Counted from the first letter of the stretch, positions 25,958 to 36,810 are shown. The stretch is DNA of 64,000 nucleotides from an uncultured Opitutia bacterium (GCA_945957395.1 CAMFKE010000004.1:186001-250000), one strand, 5' to 3'. The notes: generated by a model from the sequence alone, not told the origin. Numbers and translations: made by a program.

Positions 25958-25984
25958 CCCCGCCGCAAAAACGGCGGGGTTTTT
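25958..25984 (+). terminator. Orphan intrinsic terminator
   Basis: A perfect 8-bp stem CCCCGCCG/CGGCGGGG with a CAAAAA loop is followed by TTTTT. It is the cleanest terminator in the window but has no obvious plus-strand gene nearby. Confidence 0.85.
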
Positions 25985-26133
25985 GATTTCCGCCGCCCGG
26001 CGGCCCCGGGGCGTCACGCCGCCCGGACTAGGCGAACGGCCGGTTTGACGCATCCGGGCGTTTTCACGGCCTTCGTCTCTTCGGAGCATTTCACTCTTCA
26101 CCCCCGGCGCGTCTCCCTCTTTGTGTGCGGCGC

Positions 26134-26796
26134 ATGCCAAACGCCTCCGATTCCATTGACACCGTGCTGTTCGACCTCGACGGCACCTTGGTCGACAACT
26201 TCACCGCCATTCACCGCTGCTACTCCGAGGTGGCCGTGGAACTGGGTTTTGCGCCCAAGGGCTACGATTTTGTCCGCGCCGCCGTCGGGGGCTCCATCCC
26301 CGTCACCATGCGCAAGCTGTTCCCTGAGTCGGTCGCCGACCGTGCGGTGGAGCTCTACCGCGCCAAGTTTCCCGCCATCATGCACGAGGGCCTTTTTGTC
26401 TACGAGGGCGTGGAGCACCTCGTGCGCGGCTTGCATGCCCGTGGGTTCAAGGTCGCGGTGTTCACGAACAAGGAGATCACCGTGACGCGCAAGATGATCG
26501 CCCATCTGGGTTTTGACGGCGTCTTCCACGGCATCATCGGCACGGGCGATACGCCCTGGCGCAAGCCCCAGCCGGAGTTCACCCGCCATGCCTTGGAGGT
26601 CCTCGGCTCTTCGCCCTCACGCACCGTCATGGTCGGCGACTCCCCCTTCGACATCGCCGCGGCCCGCAACGGGGGGCTGCGCGCCGTGCACTGCGTGACG
26701 ACCGGAAGCCACAGCGCCGAACAGCTGGCGCACGACAAGCCGGACGGCATTCACTCCGGCATGGCCGAACTCGGACGCGCGGTTTTCGGCGTCTAG
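26134..26796 (+). CDS. HAD-superfamily hydrolase, phosphoglycolate phosphatase-like
   Basis: A 220-residue cytoplasmic phosphatase. HAD motif I is FDLDGTLVDNF with nucleophile and acid/base aspartates at residues 13 and 15. A helical cap follows (about 20-90), then motif II in VAVFTNKE, motif III Lys in WRKPQPEF, and motif IV MVGDSPFDIAAA. This layout is that of Gph/PpaX proteins, which dephosphorylate small phosphometabolites. The ATG at 26134 fits the family start; a GTG at 26125 is possible. It precedes the MBL gene by 104 bp. Confidence 0.88.
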   Translation: MPNASDSIDTVLFDLDGTLVDNFTAIHRCYSEVAVELGFAPKGYDFVRAAVGGSIPVTMRKLFPESVADRAVELYRAKFPAIMHEGLFVYEGVEHLVRGLHARGFKVAVFTNKEITVTRKMIAHLGFDGVFHGIIGTGDTPWRKPQPEFTRHALEVLGSSPSRTVMVGDSPFDIAAARNGGLRAVHCVTTGSHSAEQLAHDKPDGIHSGMAELGRAVFGV

Positions 26797-26900
26797 CGCC
26801 CGTACGCGGGGCGGGTCCGGCCGCAGGTTGACAGGCTTTTGCGCTTTGCAGCCCTGCGCGCCTCCGGCTTTGTTTCACCCTCCAACCCCCGAGTGACGCC

Positions 26901-27875
26901 ATGCTTATTCGATTTTGGGGCACCCGCGGCTCCATTCCGCTCGATTGCCCGCCGGAAACCCTTCGACGCAAGCTGGTCGGCGCGCTGCTTTTGGCCAGGG
27001 GCCGGCCTTTTTCCGACAGGGCCGAGGCGGAGCGATTCGTGGACAACGAGCTGCCTGCCGAATTCGGGCCCGGCTTCGGCGGGGCCACGCCGTGCGTCGA
27101 GGTGCGCGGCGGCGAGGAGTCCAGGCAGGTCGTCCTGCTCGACGCCGGCTCGGGGCTCGCCGCCTTCGGGCGTCATTGGAAAATGGATGCGCGTTCCGCG
27201 GCTCCCGCGACTTTCCACATCCTTTTGTCCCACCTGCATTGGGATCACATCCAGGGAATCCCCTTTTTCGCCCCGGCCTATGCGCACGGGAACCGGATTG
27301 TCATACACACCTGCCATCCTCAGGCCGAGGCGGCCTTGCGGGCGCAGATGGATTCCCCGTTTTTCCCGGTGCCTCTTTCGTCCTTCGCCGCCTCGGTCTC
27401 CTTTGAGGTCCATCGCGTCGGCGCGCCGTTCGTGGTTAACGGATTCAAGGTGGACACCATCCGTCAAAACCACCCCGGTGTGAGCTACGGGTACAGGTTG
27501 GAGCGCGACGGCAAGGCGCTGGTCTACTCGACCGACGCCGAGCACGCCGTGGTCGACCCCGATGCGGCGGCCCCGTTCATCCATTTCTTCCGACAGGCCG
27601 ACCTGTTGGTGTTCGAGGCCATGTTCACCCGCGACGAGGTGAGCTATGACAAGGCGGGGTGGGGGCATGCCAGCAGTCTCGACGCCGTGGAGCTGGCCGC
27701 TTTGGCGCGCGCCCGTCGCGTCGCCCTGTTCCATCACGATCCGTCCGCGGATGACGATCGGCTCGCCGCCTTCGAGGCGGATGCCGGCCGCCACGCGCGC
27801 GAGGTGGCTCGGGCGTCAGACGGGCTGCCACGCGAGGTGTTCATGGCGCGCGACGGCATGGAAATCTCCCTTTGA
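26901..27875 (+). CDS. MBL-fold metallo-hydrolase
   Basis: A 324-residue protein opening with FWGTRGSIP, the hallmark of a large group of MBL phosphodiesterase-like proteins. The metal motif SHLHWDH lies at residues 110-116 and further ligands probably in YSTDAEH and LFHHDPSADDD. Members often act on cyclic nucleotides or sit beside sensor kinases. Compared with the usual length of about 270 residues it has an insertion near residues 20-60 (LVGALLLARGRPFSDRAEA). The substrate is unknown. Confidence 0.8.
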   Translation: MLIRFWGTRGSIPLDCPPETLRRKLVGALLLARGRPFSDRAEAERFVDNELPAEFGPGFGGATPCVEVRGGEESRQVVLLDAGSGLAAFGRHWKMDARSAAPATFHILLSHLHWDHIQGIPFFAPAYAHGNRIVIHTCHPQAEAALRAQMDSPFFPVPLSSFAASVSFEVHRVGAPFVVNGFKVDTIRQNHPGVSYGYRLERDGKALVYSTDAEHAVVDPDAAAPFIHFFRQADLLVFEAMFTRDEVSYDKAGWGHASSLDAVELAALARARRVALFHHDPSADDDRLAAFEADAGRHAREVARASDGLPREVFMARDGMEISL

Positions 27876-27981
27876 TCCGGCTGCGGAGCCGCTTTGGCGC
27901 TGGAATGCGCCTCGCGCCGGCCCGGCGAAGGGCAGACCGGTCTTGAAAGGACGGGGGGGCTGCTGTCTTTTGTCCTCCGTC

Positions 27982-29130
27982 ATGTCGTACCACCCCATTT
28001 TCTTTGCCCAGACCTCCGACCCGTCTGCGTCGACGACTTTCCGGTTCGGTGAGTTCTCGATATCGCACGACGGCCTCACCGCCGCGTCCATCGTGCTGGC
28101 GGTCGCCTTTGTCCTGAGCCATGTCCTGAAGCGCGTTTTCGCCGCCGTGGCGGCCCGTGCCTCCCACGGTCGCCCGATGGTGGGCGAGGCCTTGATCGCG
28201 CTGGCCCGAAGCACGCACTTGCTGATTGTCGCCCTGACGGCCCGTACGCTCATCCCCTCGGCGGCGTCGGGAGAGGAGGCGCGATTCGACATCGATTTCG
28301 GCTCCTGGGCGTCGACCGTGGACAAGTGCGCCACCGTTCTGATCATCGTCGCCTGCACGATGGCGGTGTTTCACCTGGTTCGTGTTCCCATCAGCTGGTT
28401 CAGGGCGTTTGCCCACAAGACGGAGAGCAAGCTCGACGATGTTCTCGTGCCCATCTTCGACAACGCCCTGAAGGTGATGGTCATTGCGGGCGGTATCATC
28501 GAGGTGGTCGCCGCGCTTTCCGGACATACGCCGACCGAAATCATTGCTCCGCTGGCGGTCGGCGGTCTGGCCGTCGGTCTGGCCGCTCAGGACACCATCA
28601 AGAATTTCTTCGGGTCCGTGATGCTCATCGTCGACAAGCCCTTTTCGCTCGGCGAGCTCGTCGACATCGGTTCGCACATGGGCGTGGTGGAATCGCTCGG
28701 GCTTCGCTCGACGCGGCTGCGCAGCCCAGAGGGTCATCTTGTCACGGTCCCCAACGGCGACCTGGCCAACAGGGCCATTCGCAACATCGGGGCGCGTCCC
28801 AACATCCGCCAGCTTTTCAGCGTGGGCCTAACCTACGACACGCCTCCTGCCAAGCTCGAGGAAGCCGTATCCATAATCCGGGGACTCTTGGATAATCACG
28901 AGGGCATGGATCCCACGCTGCCCGCGCGGGTTCACCTGAACAACCTGGGCGCCTACTCCATCGACATCCAGGTGATCTATTGGTACCACCCCGCCGACTG
29001 GTGGCAGTACAACGCCTTTAACCAGAAGCTGCTTCTTGATATCTTGAAAGCGCTTCAGGCCGCCGGCATATCCATCGCCTTCCCCACGCAGACGCTGGTG
29101 CACCAGGGCCTTCCCGGGGCCGCCAAGTAG
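27982..29130 (+). CDS. Mechanosensitive ion channel, MscS family
   Basis: A 382-residue inner-membrane channel releasing solutes on osmotic downshock. Four or five membrane segments precede the conserved pore helix, which reads LAVGGLAVGLAAQDTIKNFF with the Gly/Ala packing of TM3. The cytoplasmic beta domain follows (FSLGELVDIGSHMGVVESLG, then TVPNGDLANRAIRN). The ATG at 27982 is chosen because the longer open frame back to 27646 overlaps the MBL gene out of frame. It is separated from argF by 96 bp and is probably transcribed with its upstream neighbours. Confidence 0.92.
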   Translation: MSYHPIFFAQTSDPSASTTFRFGEFSISHDGLTAASIVLAVAFVLSHVLKRVFAAVAARASHGRPMVGEALIALARSTHLLIVALTARTLIPSAASGEEARFDIDFGSWASTVDKCATVLIIVACTMAVFHLVRVPISWFRAFAHKTESKLDDVLVPIFDNALKVMVIAGGIIEVVAALSGHTPTEIIAPLAVGGLAVGLAAQDTIKNFFGSVMLIVDKPFSLGELVDIGSHMGVVESLGLRSTRLRSPEGHLVTVPNGDLANRAIRNIGARPNIRQLFSVGLTYDTPPAKLEEAVSIIRGLLDNHEGMDPTLPARVHLNNLGAYSIDIQVIYWYHPADWWQYNAFNQKLLLDILKALQAAGISIAFPTQTLVHQGLPGAAK

Positions 29131-29226
29131 CGGACCTATGTGGCCGCCTTTTCTTCCCCGAGAGAAAATTTTCCTGTCAAACCTCGCCTGCATTCTTTGA
29201 CCCAACCCTTTTCAAGACAAACAACC

Positions 29227-30171
29227 ATGCGTCATTTCCTGAAGGAAACCGATTTCACCCGCGAAGAAGTCGCCGCGGTGTTCGCGACGGCCGCCTCGCT
29301 CAAGCAGGGTCGCGGACGTTTCACTCCGGTTCCTCTCGATCGTCAGTCGTGGGGGCTGCTGTTCTTCAAGAAGAGCACGCGCACCCGCGTGTCCTTCCAG
29401 GTCGGCGTCCATGAGCTGGGCGGCCAGCCGGTCATGCTCAGTGCCGACGAGATGCAGCTCTCTCGCGGAGAATCCGTGGCCGACAGCGCCCGGGTGCTTT
29501 CCCGCTACCTGCACGGCATGGTCATTCGCTGCTACAGCCATGAGACGCTGGAGGACTTCGTGAAGCACGGCACGATGCCGGTCGTCAACGCGCTGTCCGA
29601 CTTCCTGCACCCGTGCCAGTTGTACACCGACTTCTTCACGCTCGCCGAGCGCTGGTGCGAGGGTGACACCTCGAAGATGGGGTCGTGCCTGCGCGGAAGG
29701 AAAATCGCCTTCCTGGGTGACACCGCGTGCAATGTGGCGAATTCGTTCGTGCTGGGTTGCGCCCACATGGGCATCGAGCTCGCCCTTTCCGGTCCCAAGG
29801 GCTTCGAGCCCGGCCCCGAGATTCTCGCCCAGCTCAAGAAGGACGGCCTAAAGCCGACCTACACCTTCACGAGCGATCCCGTCGAGGCGGTGCGCGGAGC
29901 CGACATGGTGACCACCGATGTCTGGGTTTCCATGGGCATGGAGGCCGAGAAGGCGGAGCGTCTGCGCATTATGCAGCCCTATCAGGTGAATGCGGCGCTC
30001 ATGAAGCACGCCAAGCCCTCCGCCTACTTCATGCACTGTCTGCCCGCCCATCCGGGCGAGGAGGTTTCGCTGGAAGTTCTCGAAGGGCCGCAGTCCATCG
30101 TGTTCGACCAGGCCGAAAACCGTCTGCATGTGCAGAAGGCGATTCTTTCCCATCTCATCGGCGCACGCTGA
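29227..30171 (+). CDS. argF: Ornithine carbamoyltransferase
   Basis: A 314-residue enzyme forming citrulline from ornithine and carbamoyl phosphate in arginine synthesis. The carbamoyl-phosphate loop STRTR is at residues 50-54, HPCQ at 128-131 (HPTQ in E. coli), the ornithine-binding DVWVSMG in the C-terminal half, and the catalytic HCLPAH near residue 262. The start ATG at 29227 gives MRHFLKETDF, and its upstream leader contains TTTGACCC about 37 bp before it. argG lies 1.8 kb downstream, separated by a sulfatase gene. Confidence 0.95.
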   Translation: MRHFLKETDFTREEVAAVFATAASLKQGRGRFTPVPLDRQSWGLLFFKKSTRTRVSFQVGVHELGGQPVMLSADEMQLSRGESVADSARVLSRYLHGMVIRCYSHETLEDFVKHGTMPVVNALSDFLHPCQLYTDFFTLAERWCEGDTSKMGSCLRGRKIAFLGDTACNVANSFVLGCAHMGIELALSGPKGFEPGPEILAQLKKDGLKPTYTFTSDPVEAVRGADMVTTDVWVSMGMEAEKAERLRIMQPYQVNAALMKHAKPSAYFMHCLPAHPGEEVSLEVLEGPQSIVFDQAENRLHVQKAILSHLIGAR

Positions 30172-30194
30172 GGTCCGTTTTCATCCGCTTGAGT

Positions 30195-30229
30195 AAAGGC
30201 GCGCGCCCGGAGGGCCGCGCCTTTGCTTT
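30195..30229 (+). terminator. Intrinsic terminator of argF
   Basis: The stem AAAGGCGCG/CGCGCCTTT, with further pairing inside, is followed by GCTTTTT. It separates argF from the sulfatase gene. Confidence 0.75.
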
Positions 30230-30301
30230 TTGCGCAGGAGAGGGGGGGCGGATTTTTCTAAAAGTTGCGAACCGCCGCCCGGGGCCGCTGTATGCTCTTT
30301 C

Positions 30302-31807
30302 ATGAATCGCTCGCTACGCCTGTCCGCCGCCACCATAGCCGCCTCCGCGCTGGCGGCGTTCGCCCCTTCGGGGCTTTCCGCTGCCGAGCCTGCTGCGGAG
30401 ACCCGCCGGCCCAATGTTGTTTTGATCCTGATTGACGACATGGGGTGGCGGGATGTCGCTGCCAACGGCAGCAGGTACTACCGTACGCCCAATATCGACA
30501 AGCTCGCGGCCGAGGGCATCCGGTTCACCCAAGGCTACGCGCCCGCCGCCGTTTGTTCCCCCTCTCGCGCCGCCATTCTCACCGGCAAGGCGCCCCAGCG
30601 TTTGCATATCACCGACTGGATTCCGGGCGATATGAACTCCTCCTACGCTCCCAAGGCCAAAGATCGCCGATTCGATAACCCGGACTGGACGATGAAGCTT
30701 CCCGCCGGCGAGACCACTCTGGCCGAGGTTCTCAAGTCGCGCGGCTACGCCACCGCCTCCATAGGCAAGTGGCATCTCGGCGGCGACGACGGCGACGGCG
30801 ACGGCCCCAAGAACCATGGTTTCGATGTGAACATCGGCGGCGGACATCCGGGCCAGCCGGCCTCATATTTCTGGCCGTATGGAAAACCCAAGGACAAGCA
30901 TCGCGTGCCCGGGCTCTCGGATGCCGGTGGCAAGGCGGGCGAGTACCTGACTGACCGCCTCACGGACGAGGCCATCAGGTTCATCGACGCCAACAAGGCG
31001 AAGCCCTTCTTCGTCTATCTGCCCCATTACGCCGTGCACGGCCCACTCGGAGCCAAGCAGGTCGATATCGAGAGTTTCAAGGGCTCTCCCGCCGACGGGA
31101 AGCAGAACAGCCCGCTATACGCCGCCATGGTGAAGTCCGTGGACGAGTCCGTCGGTCGCATCAACGAGCACCTGAAAAAGCTCGGTTTGGAGAAGGACAC
31201 CATCGTCGTGTTCACCTCCGACAACGGAGGCGTGACCAACTACCCCGGCCACACGAGCAACGCCCCGCTTCGCGCGCAGAAGGGGTTTCCCTATGAAGGC
31301 GGCCTTCGCGTGCCTCTCATCGTCAAGATGCCCGGCGTCGTCACGCCGGGCTCGGTGAGTGACACGCCCGTCGTCGGCACCGACTTTTTCCCCACCTTCG
31401 CCAAGCTCGCCGGCGCCACCGAGGCCGCCTCCGCGCCCGGTATCGACGGCGTGGATATCCTGTCGGCGCTGCGGGGCGGCAAGCTCTCCCGAGACACCTT
31501 CGTGTGGCATTTTCCGCACTACTGGGGCGGTGGACTCATCACTCCGTACAGCGTGATTCGCGAGGGCGATTGGAAGCTCGTGCGCTGGTACGAGTTCGAC
31601 TCCGCCGAACTCTACAACCTTGCCGACGACCCCGGCGAGAAGGCCGACCTGGCCGCCAAAGAGCCGGCGAAGGTGAAGGACCTCGTAGCCAAGCTCGAAG
31701 CGCGGCTCAGGGGGCAGGGGGCGCAGCCGCCCAAGCCCAAAAAAAATCCCGATCCCGCGCGCGATCCCTCCATGAACAAGGCGCACAAGAACCCCTTGTT
31801 CCTCTGA
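30302..31807 (+). CDS. Secreted sulfatase, type I formylglycine-dependent
   Basis: A 501-residue arylsulfatase-like enzyme with a signal peptide (MNRSLRLSAATIAASALAAF, cleavage near LSAA). Cys85 in CSPSRAAILTG is the residue that a maturase converts to formylglycine. Metal ligands appear in LILIDDMGW (Asp pair) and TSDNGG. The Lys/His pair is probably GKWHLGG. Such enzymes strip sulfate from polysaccharides or host glycans outside the cytoplasm. It lies between argF and argG with its own upstream terminator, so it is likely a separate unit. A cognate maturase gene is not in the window. Confidence 0.92.
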   Translation: MNRSLRLSAATIAASALAAFAPSGLSAAEPAAETRRPNVVLILIDDMGWRDVAANGSRYYRTPNIDKLAAEGIRFTQGYAPAAVCSPSRAAILTGKAPQRLHITDWIPGDMNSSYAPKAKDRRFDNPDWTMKLPAGETTLAEVLKSRGYATASIGKWHLGGDDGDGDGPKNHGFDVNIGGGHPGQPASYFWPYGKPKDKHRVPGLSDAGGKAGEYLTDRLTDEAIRFIDANKAKPFFVYLPHYAVHGPLGAKQVDIESFKGSPADGKQNSPLYAAMVKSVDESVGRINEHLKKLGLEKDTIVVFTSDNGGVTNYPGHTSNAPLRAQKGFPYEGGLRVPLIVKMPGVVTPGSVSDTPVVGTDFFPTFAKLAGATEAASAPGIDGVDILSALRGGKLSRDTFVWHFPHYWGGGLITPYSVIREGDWKLVRWYEFDSAELYNLADDPGEKADLAAKEPAKVKDLVAKLEARLRGQGAQPPKPKKNPDPARDPSMNKAHKNPLFL

Positions 31808-32001
31808 ACCTGAAGCCGAGGGGCGCTTGAAACCCGGGTCGCGAAGCGCGCCCGGCGGTGCGTTTCGAACCCGCCTTTTCTGCTGCCTTCACGGCGCGGT
31901 CATGCCCCTGCCGCTCGTCCATAGTCTTTCGTCTTCGTCGTATCTCCTTGCCCGACCTCCTGCGGGCCGCTTCATCCACATCCGCACCACGCTTTCACAC
32001 T

Positions 32002-33333
<1,332 letters not shown>

Positions 33334-33372
33334 GCCGGATACGCGGGCGCTCCGCCCGCACCGTCAAAAAGA

Positions 33373-33396
33373 CCCGCCGTTGCCGGCGGGTTTTTT
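33373..33396 (+). terminator. Intrinsic terminator of argG
   Basis: A 7-bp stem CCCGCCG/CGGCGGG with a 4-base loop is followed by TTTTTT. Confidence 0.88.
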
Positions 33397-33406
33397 AATG
33401 CATAAG

Positions 33407-33502
33407 GCAGAGTGCAAAATGCAGAATGGCGTCCGTTGCTTCCGCGTTTTCGAAAAGGCGAAGCCGGACGCCACTTCTGCCTTTTGCCTTCTGCAATATG
33501 CC
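33407..33502. repeat. Heptad inverted-repeat element C
   Basis: Left arm units are GCAGAGT, GCAAAAT, GCAGAAT (33407-33427). The right arm, read on the minus strand, has GCATATT, GCAGAAG, GCAAAAG, GCAGAAG (33474-33501). The arms pair through TGGCGTCC/GGACGCCA, and the apex contains GCTTC/GAAGC with the palindrome TTTTCGAAAA, so the whole element can fold into one hairpin of about 95 nt. It sits between the argG terminator and the convergent ruvC stop. Confidence 0.8.
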
Positions 33503-33526
33503 TTTGAGGCGCGCGGGACGTGCGCC

Positions 33527-34129
33527 TCACTCTCGCCAGGTGAACGCGTGGCAGAGCGCCACGGCGGCGGCGTCGGATTCGTCGAAGGGCAGCGCTTCCG
33601 GCAGGTGCAGCAGTTGGCGCGTCATGCCGGCGACCTGCTCCTTTTCGGCGCGGCCGTGGCCCACGACCGCCTGCTTCACGCGCAGCGGCGCGTATTCGAA
33701 AACCGGTTTGCCAAGCACCGCCGCCGCGGCGATGGCCGCGCCTCGCGCGGCGCCCAGGATCTGGGCGGTGGCGAAGTTCTGCACATAGATGGTCTGCTCG
33801 AACGCCGCGTGCTTCACGGGCCAGGCCTCGATCATGTCGGAGACCGCCTTGTAGATTTCCCCCAGGCAGTAGGGCATGTCGTGCTTCGGCGGCAGCTTCA
33901 GCGTGAGGCTCGCGCACAGCCTCGGCTCTCGCCCCGGTCGGAACTCGACGACCGCCAGGCCGGTGCCTCGCAGACTGGGGTCGACTCCCAGCACATGCCC
34001 GTCGAACGGTCGCCTCAGCCCGGGCGCCGCTGCGGGGGCGGACCGCGCGAGTGTGACTGTTCCGTCGGGCGTGGCGCCGGCACCGGAAAGTTTCTTCGCC
34101 CAGAGCGAGCGCGAGGATTTTGAAGGCAT
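33527..34129 (-). CDS. ruvC: Holliday-junction resolvase RuvC with N-terminal extension
   Basis: A 200-residue endonuclease that cuts four-way DNA junctions in recombination. The catalytic acids match the family: Asp50 in GVDPSLRGTG, Glu111 in AFEQTIY, and Asp183/Asp186 in FDESDAAA. A typical RuvC begins about six residues before the first Asp, so this protein has about 43 extra residues, rich in Ser, Ala and Lys. The ATG at 34129 is the first start after a divergent promoter region; no later start fits well. ruvA and ruvB are not nearby. Confidence 0.9.
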   Translation of the reverse strand: MPSKSSRSLWAKKLSGAGATPDGTVTLARSAPAAAPGLRRPFDGHVLGVDPSLRGTGLAVVEFRPGREPRLCASLTLKLPPKHDMPYCLGEIYKAVSDMIEAWPVKHAAFEQTIYVQNFATAQILGAARGAAIAAAAVLGKPVFEYAPLRVKQAVVGHGRAEKEQVAGMTRQLLHLPEALPFDESDAAAVALCHAFTWRE

Positions 34130-34269
34130 GGGGCGGTGGCGATGTGACTGCGTCGCGATGTCACTTGGTTTGCGACGGGAAACAATCGGGAATATCCGGG
34201 GGGTAGGGGAGACGATTCTCGGTTGAGTCCTTCGCCCGCATAGCCGTACATCCCGTATCCTGCTACCCG

Positions 34270-35286
34270 ATGGCGATCTCCCGAACAGCGCTCCGCCGCC
34301 TTCTTGACCTTTCGCTCGCCGCCTGCGCGGCGTTCGCCTGCGGCTGCGACGATGCCGCCTCCCCGCCGCCCGCATCCTCGACCCAGACGATTTCTTCGGC
34401 CGGCCGGACTGTTCCTCGCGTGGCTCCGGCTCCTCAAAAGCTTGATGTCCTCCGGCCTGTCAGCGTGGGCAAACTTGACAAAAACTTGGTCCCCGAGTGC
34501 TCGGGACTGGCCGCCTCGAAGAGGTTTCCGGGCGTCTTCTGGACGTTGAGCGACTCGGGCGACGCGCCCCGCATCGTCGCGGTGAACGCCTACGGGGACA
34601 CGGTTCGACCCGCGGAGGACAACGGGGGCTACACGGGCATCCATGTTTCGGGCGCCAAAAATGTGGATTGGGAGGCGCTCGTCGTCGACCCCTCCGGCGG
34701 GCTCATCATCGGCGACTTCGGCAACAACCTCAGCCGTCGTCAGGATTTGTGTCTGTATGTCGTGCCGTCGGAGCCGGACCCGCGCAAGGATGTCTCGACG
34801 GTGAAGGCCCGTCGGGTGCCTTTCCGGTTCGTGGATCAGGCGGAGTTTCCCGATCCTAAGAAGAATCATGATGTGGAGGCCATGTTCTGCCACGACGGCG
34901 GTGTGTATGTGTTCACCAAGCACTGGACCGACACCGATTCCGAGCTCCACCGGGTGGACATGACCGCGAACGAAACGACGCCGCGCCCCACCACGCTCAT
35001 CGCCACCTTTGCGGCTCTCGGCATGGTGACCGATGCCGCTGTGTCGCCGGACGGCCGCCGCCTCGCGGTCCTCACCTACACGGGTCTTTGGGTGTTCGCA
35101 TTGCCCCCCCGCGGCTCCATGGCTAACCCGATTTCCGGCAAGGCCCTCTTTCGTCCGCTCGGCATGCTGTTGCGCTCCTGGCAGATCGAGGCCGTGTCTT
35201 TCGCCGATGACGACACGCTCCTTGTTGGCTGCGAGGAGGGCGATCTCTACAAGGTGCAGGTGAGCGACCTGGGGCCGGCCCGATAG
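34270..35286 (+). CDS. Secreted lipoprotein with beta-propeller-like repeats
   Basis: A 338-residue protein of unknown function. The N-terminus (LLDLSLAACAAFACGC) is a signal sequence with possible lipidation cysteines near residues 19, 24 or 26. A Pro/Ser linker follows. The body has blade-like repeats: ECSGLAASKRFPGVFWTLSD, NVDWEALVVDPSGGLIIGDF, DVEAMFCHDGGVYVF, VTDAAVSPDGRRLAVLTY and IEAVSFADDDTLLVGCEEG. These resemble SdiA-regulated or esterase-like propellers that bind ligands in the periplasm. It is divergent from ruvC and followed by the lipid A genes. Confidence 0.7.
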   Translation: MAISRTALRRLLDLSLAACAAFACGCDDAASPPPASSTQTISSAGRTVPRVAPAPQKLDVLRPVSVGKLDKNLVPECSGLAASKRFPGVFWTLSDSGDAPRIVAVNAYGDTVRPAEDNGGYTGIHVSGAKNVDWEALVVDPSGGLIIGDFGNNLSRRQDLCLYVVPSEPDPRKDVSTVKARRVPFRFVDQAEFPDPKKNHDVEAMFCHDGGVYVFTKHWTDTDSELHRVDMTANETTPRPTTLIATFAALGMVTDAAVSPDGRRLAVLTYTGLWVFALPPRGSMANPISGKALFRPLGMLLRSWQIEAVSFADDDTLLVGCEEGDLYKVQVSDLGPAR

Positions 35287-35458
35287 GGGCCCGCGTTCAG
35301 GGCCCGCTTCGAGTTCTTATACGGCTGATCGGCCGGGGGCGCGAGGCAAGGCGCTCTTGCGCCACCCTGCCGCGTTCTGATTTTGCCCACGACGGACCCC
35401 GGATTGTTCCTTTACATCCTCGCCGGGGGGGCTTTCCCTCCCGCGTTTACTTTTCTCC

Positions 35459-36802
35459 ATGAAGCAACGCACCATCCAGCGCGAGGCGACGATCCGCGGC
35501 AAGTCTCTCCACACCGGCCAGGAGGTCTCCCTGACCATCCGCCCCGCGCCCGAGGATTCCGGCATCATTTTCCGCCGCGTCGACCTCATCGGAAAACCCG
35601 AGGTGCGGCCCACCGTCGAGATGGTCACCGAGCTCGTCCGCAACACGACCGTCTCCTCCGAGCATCTCAAGCTGCACACCATCGAGCATGTGCTCGCCGC
35701 CTTCTCCGGACTCGGCGTGGACAACGCCATCGTGGAGCTCGACGCGTCCGAGCCCCCCATCATGGACGGTTCCGCCCGCCCGTTCTCCCTTCTCATTCAC
35801 GAGGCCGGCATCGTCGAGCAGACCAAGGAGCGCTTCGTGTATGCGGTGACGGCTCCCGTCACCATCGTGGACGGCAATCGCTCCATCATCGCCCTGCCGC
35901 ACGACGGGCTGCGCATCACCTGCACCTCGACCGACGACCGCGGCGTGCACACGCAGCACCTGACGCTCGATATCGACCCCGAGGTGTTCGAGGCGCACAT
36001 CGCCGCCGCGCGCACCTTCACCATCTACGAGGACATCGAGGCCCTGCTTCAGAAGGGGCTCATCCAGGGCGGCTCGCTCGACTCCGCCATCGTCATCAAG
36101 GGCGACAAGATTCTTTCCAAGGAGCCGCTGCGCTTCAAGGACGAGTTCGTTCGTCATAAGATTCTGGATATCATCGGCGACATCACGCTCATCGGAGCGC
36201 CCATCAAGGCCCACATCATCGCGGTGCGCACCGGTCACGCGCTCAACGCGAAGCTCTCCGGCGCGATTCGCAAGCAGTGGCAGGATTCGCTCAATCCCAA
36301 GCCCAAGGCCGTTCCCGCCTCCGAAGCCGCGCCCCGCGTGGTGAAGCCGGACGCCACCTCGCTGAACATCCGTCAGATCCTGCGCCACATTCCGCACCGC
36401 TACCCGTTCGTGATGATCGACCGCGTGGTGGAGTTCATCGGCGACGACGCGCTCGTGGCCGTGAAGAACGTGACCATCAACGAGCCTTTCTTCCAGGGCC
36501 ACTTCCCCGGACACCCCGTCATGCCCGGCGTGCTTCAGCTGGAAGCCATGGCGCAGGCCGCCGGCCTTCTCATGCTGCACCGCGTGGCGGGCGGCGAGAA
36601 CCGCATCTGCTTCTTCATGAGCGCCAACAATGTGAAGTTCCGCAAGGCCGTCACGCCCGGCGATCGCATCCACATTCATGCCAAGCTCACCAAGGTGCGC
36701 GGCAACAAGATCGGCACCGCGGAGTGCGAGTGCAAGGTGGACGGCGAGGTCGTCTCGTCCGCCGAGGTCATGTTCACCGTCGCCGACGGCGAAAACAACT
36801 GA
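35459..36802 (+). CDS. lpxC: Bifunctional LpxC-FabZ
   Basis: A fusion protein of 447 residues. Residues 1-290 are LpxC, the zinc-dependent UDP-3-O-acyl-GlcNAc deacetylase that commits to lipid A; zinc ligands are His77 in HTIEHVLA and the His/Asp of [12 protein letters not shown] Pro/Ala linker ([13 protein letters not shown]) leads to FabZ, the 3-hydroxyacyl-ACP dehydratase, from about residue 304 ([16 protein letters not shown]) with catalytic [20 protein letters not shown]. The fusion is known from Bacteroidetes and several Verrucomicrobia and may balance hydroxyacyl-ACP use between lipid A and fatty acids. lpxA follows 144 bp downstream across heptad element D. Confidence 0.95.
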   Translation: MKQRTIQREATIRGKSLHTGQEVSLTIRPAPEDSGIIFRRVDLIGKPEVRPTVEMVTELVRNTTVSSEHLKLHTIEHVLAAFSGLGVDNAIVELDASEPPIMDGSARPFSLLIHEAGIVEQTKERFVYAVTAPVTIVDGNRSIIALPHDGLRITCTSTDDRGVHTQHLTLDIDPEVFEAHIAAARTFTIYEDIEALLQKGLIQGGSLDSAIVIKGDKILSKEPLRFKDEFVRHKILDIIGDITLIGAPIKAHIIAVRTGHALNAKLSGAIRKQWQDSLNPKPKAVPASEAAPRVVKPDATSLNIRQILRHIPHRYPFVMIDRVVEFIGDDALVAVKNVTINEPFFQGHFPGHPVMPGVLQLEAMAQAAGLLMLHRVAGGENRICFFMSANNVKFRKAVTPGDRIHIHAKLTKVRGNKIGTAECECKVDGEVVSSAEVMFTVADGENN

Positions 36803-36810
36803 GTCGGACA

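Noticed and set aside
26085-26102. Possible sixth heptad array (GTGAAGA, GTGAAAT on the minus strand) before the HAD gene
   Set aside because: Only two units and no second arm; too short to separate from chance.
25772-26140. Minus-strand ORF of 122 codons in the gap before the HAD gene
   Set aside because: It reads through the strong plus-strand terminator, overlaps the HAD gene start and has no family features.
31842-31885. A minus-strand GGGTTCGAAAC resembling a tRNA T-loop
   Set aside because: The flanking bases do not form a T-stem, and no anticodon or acceptor stem can be folded around it.
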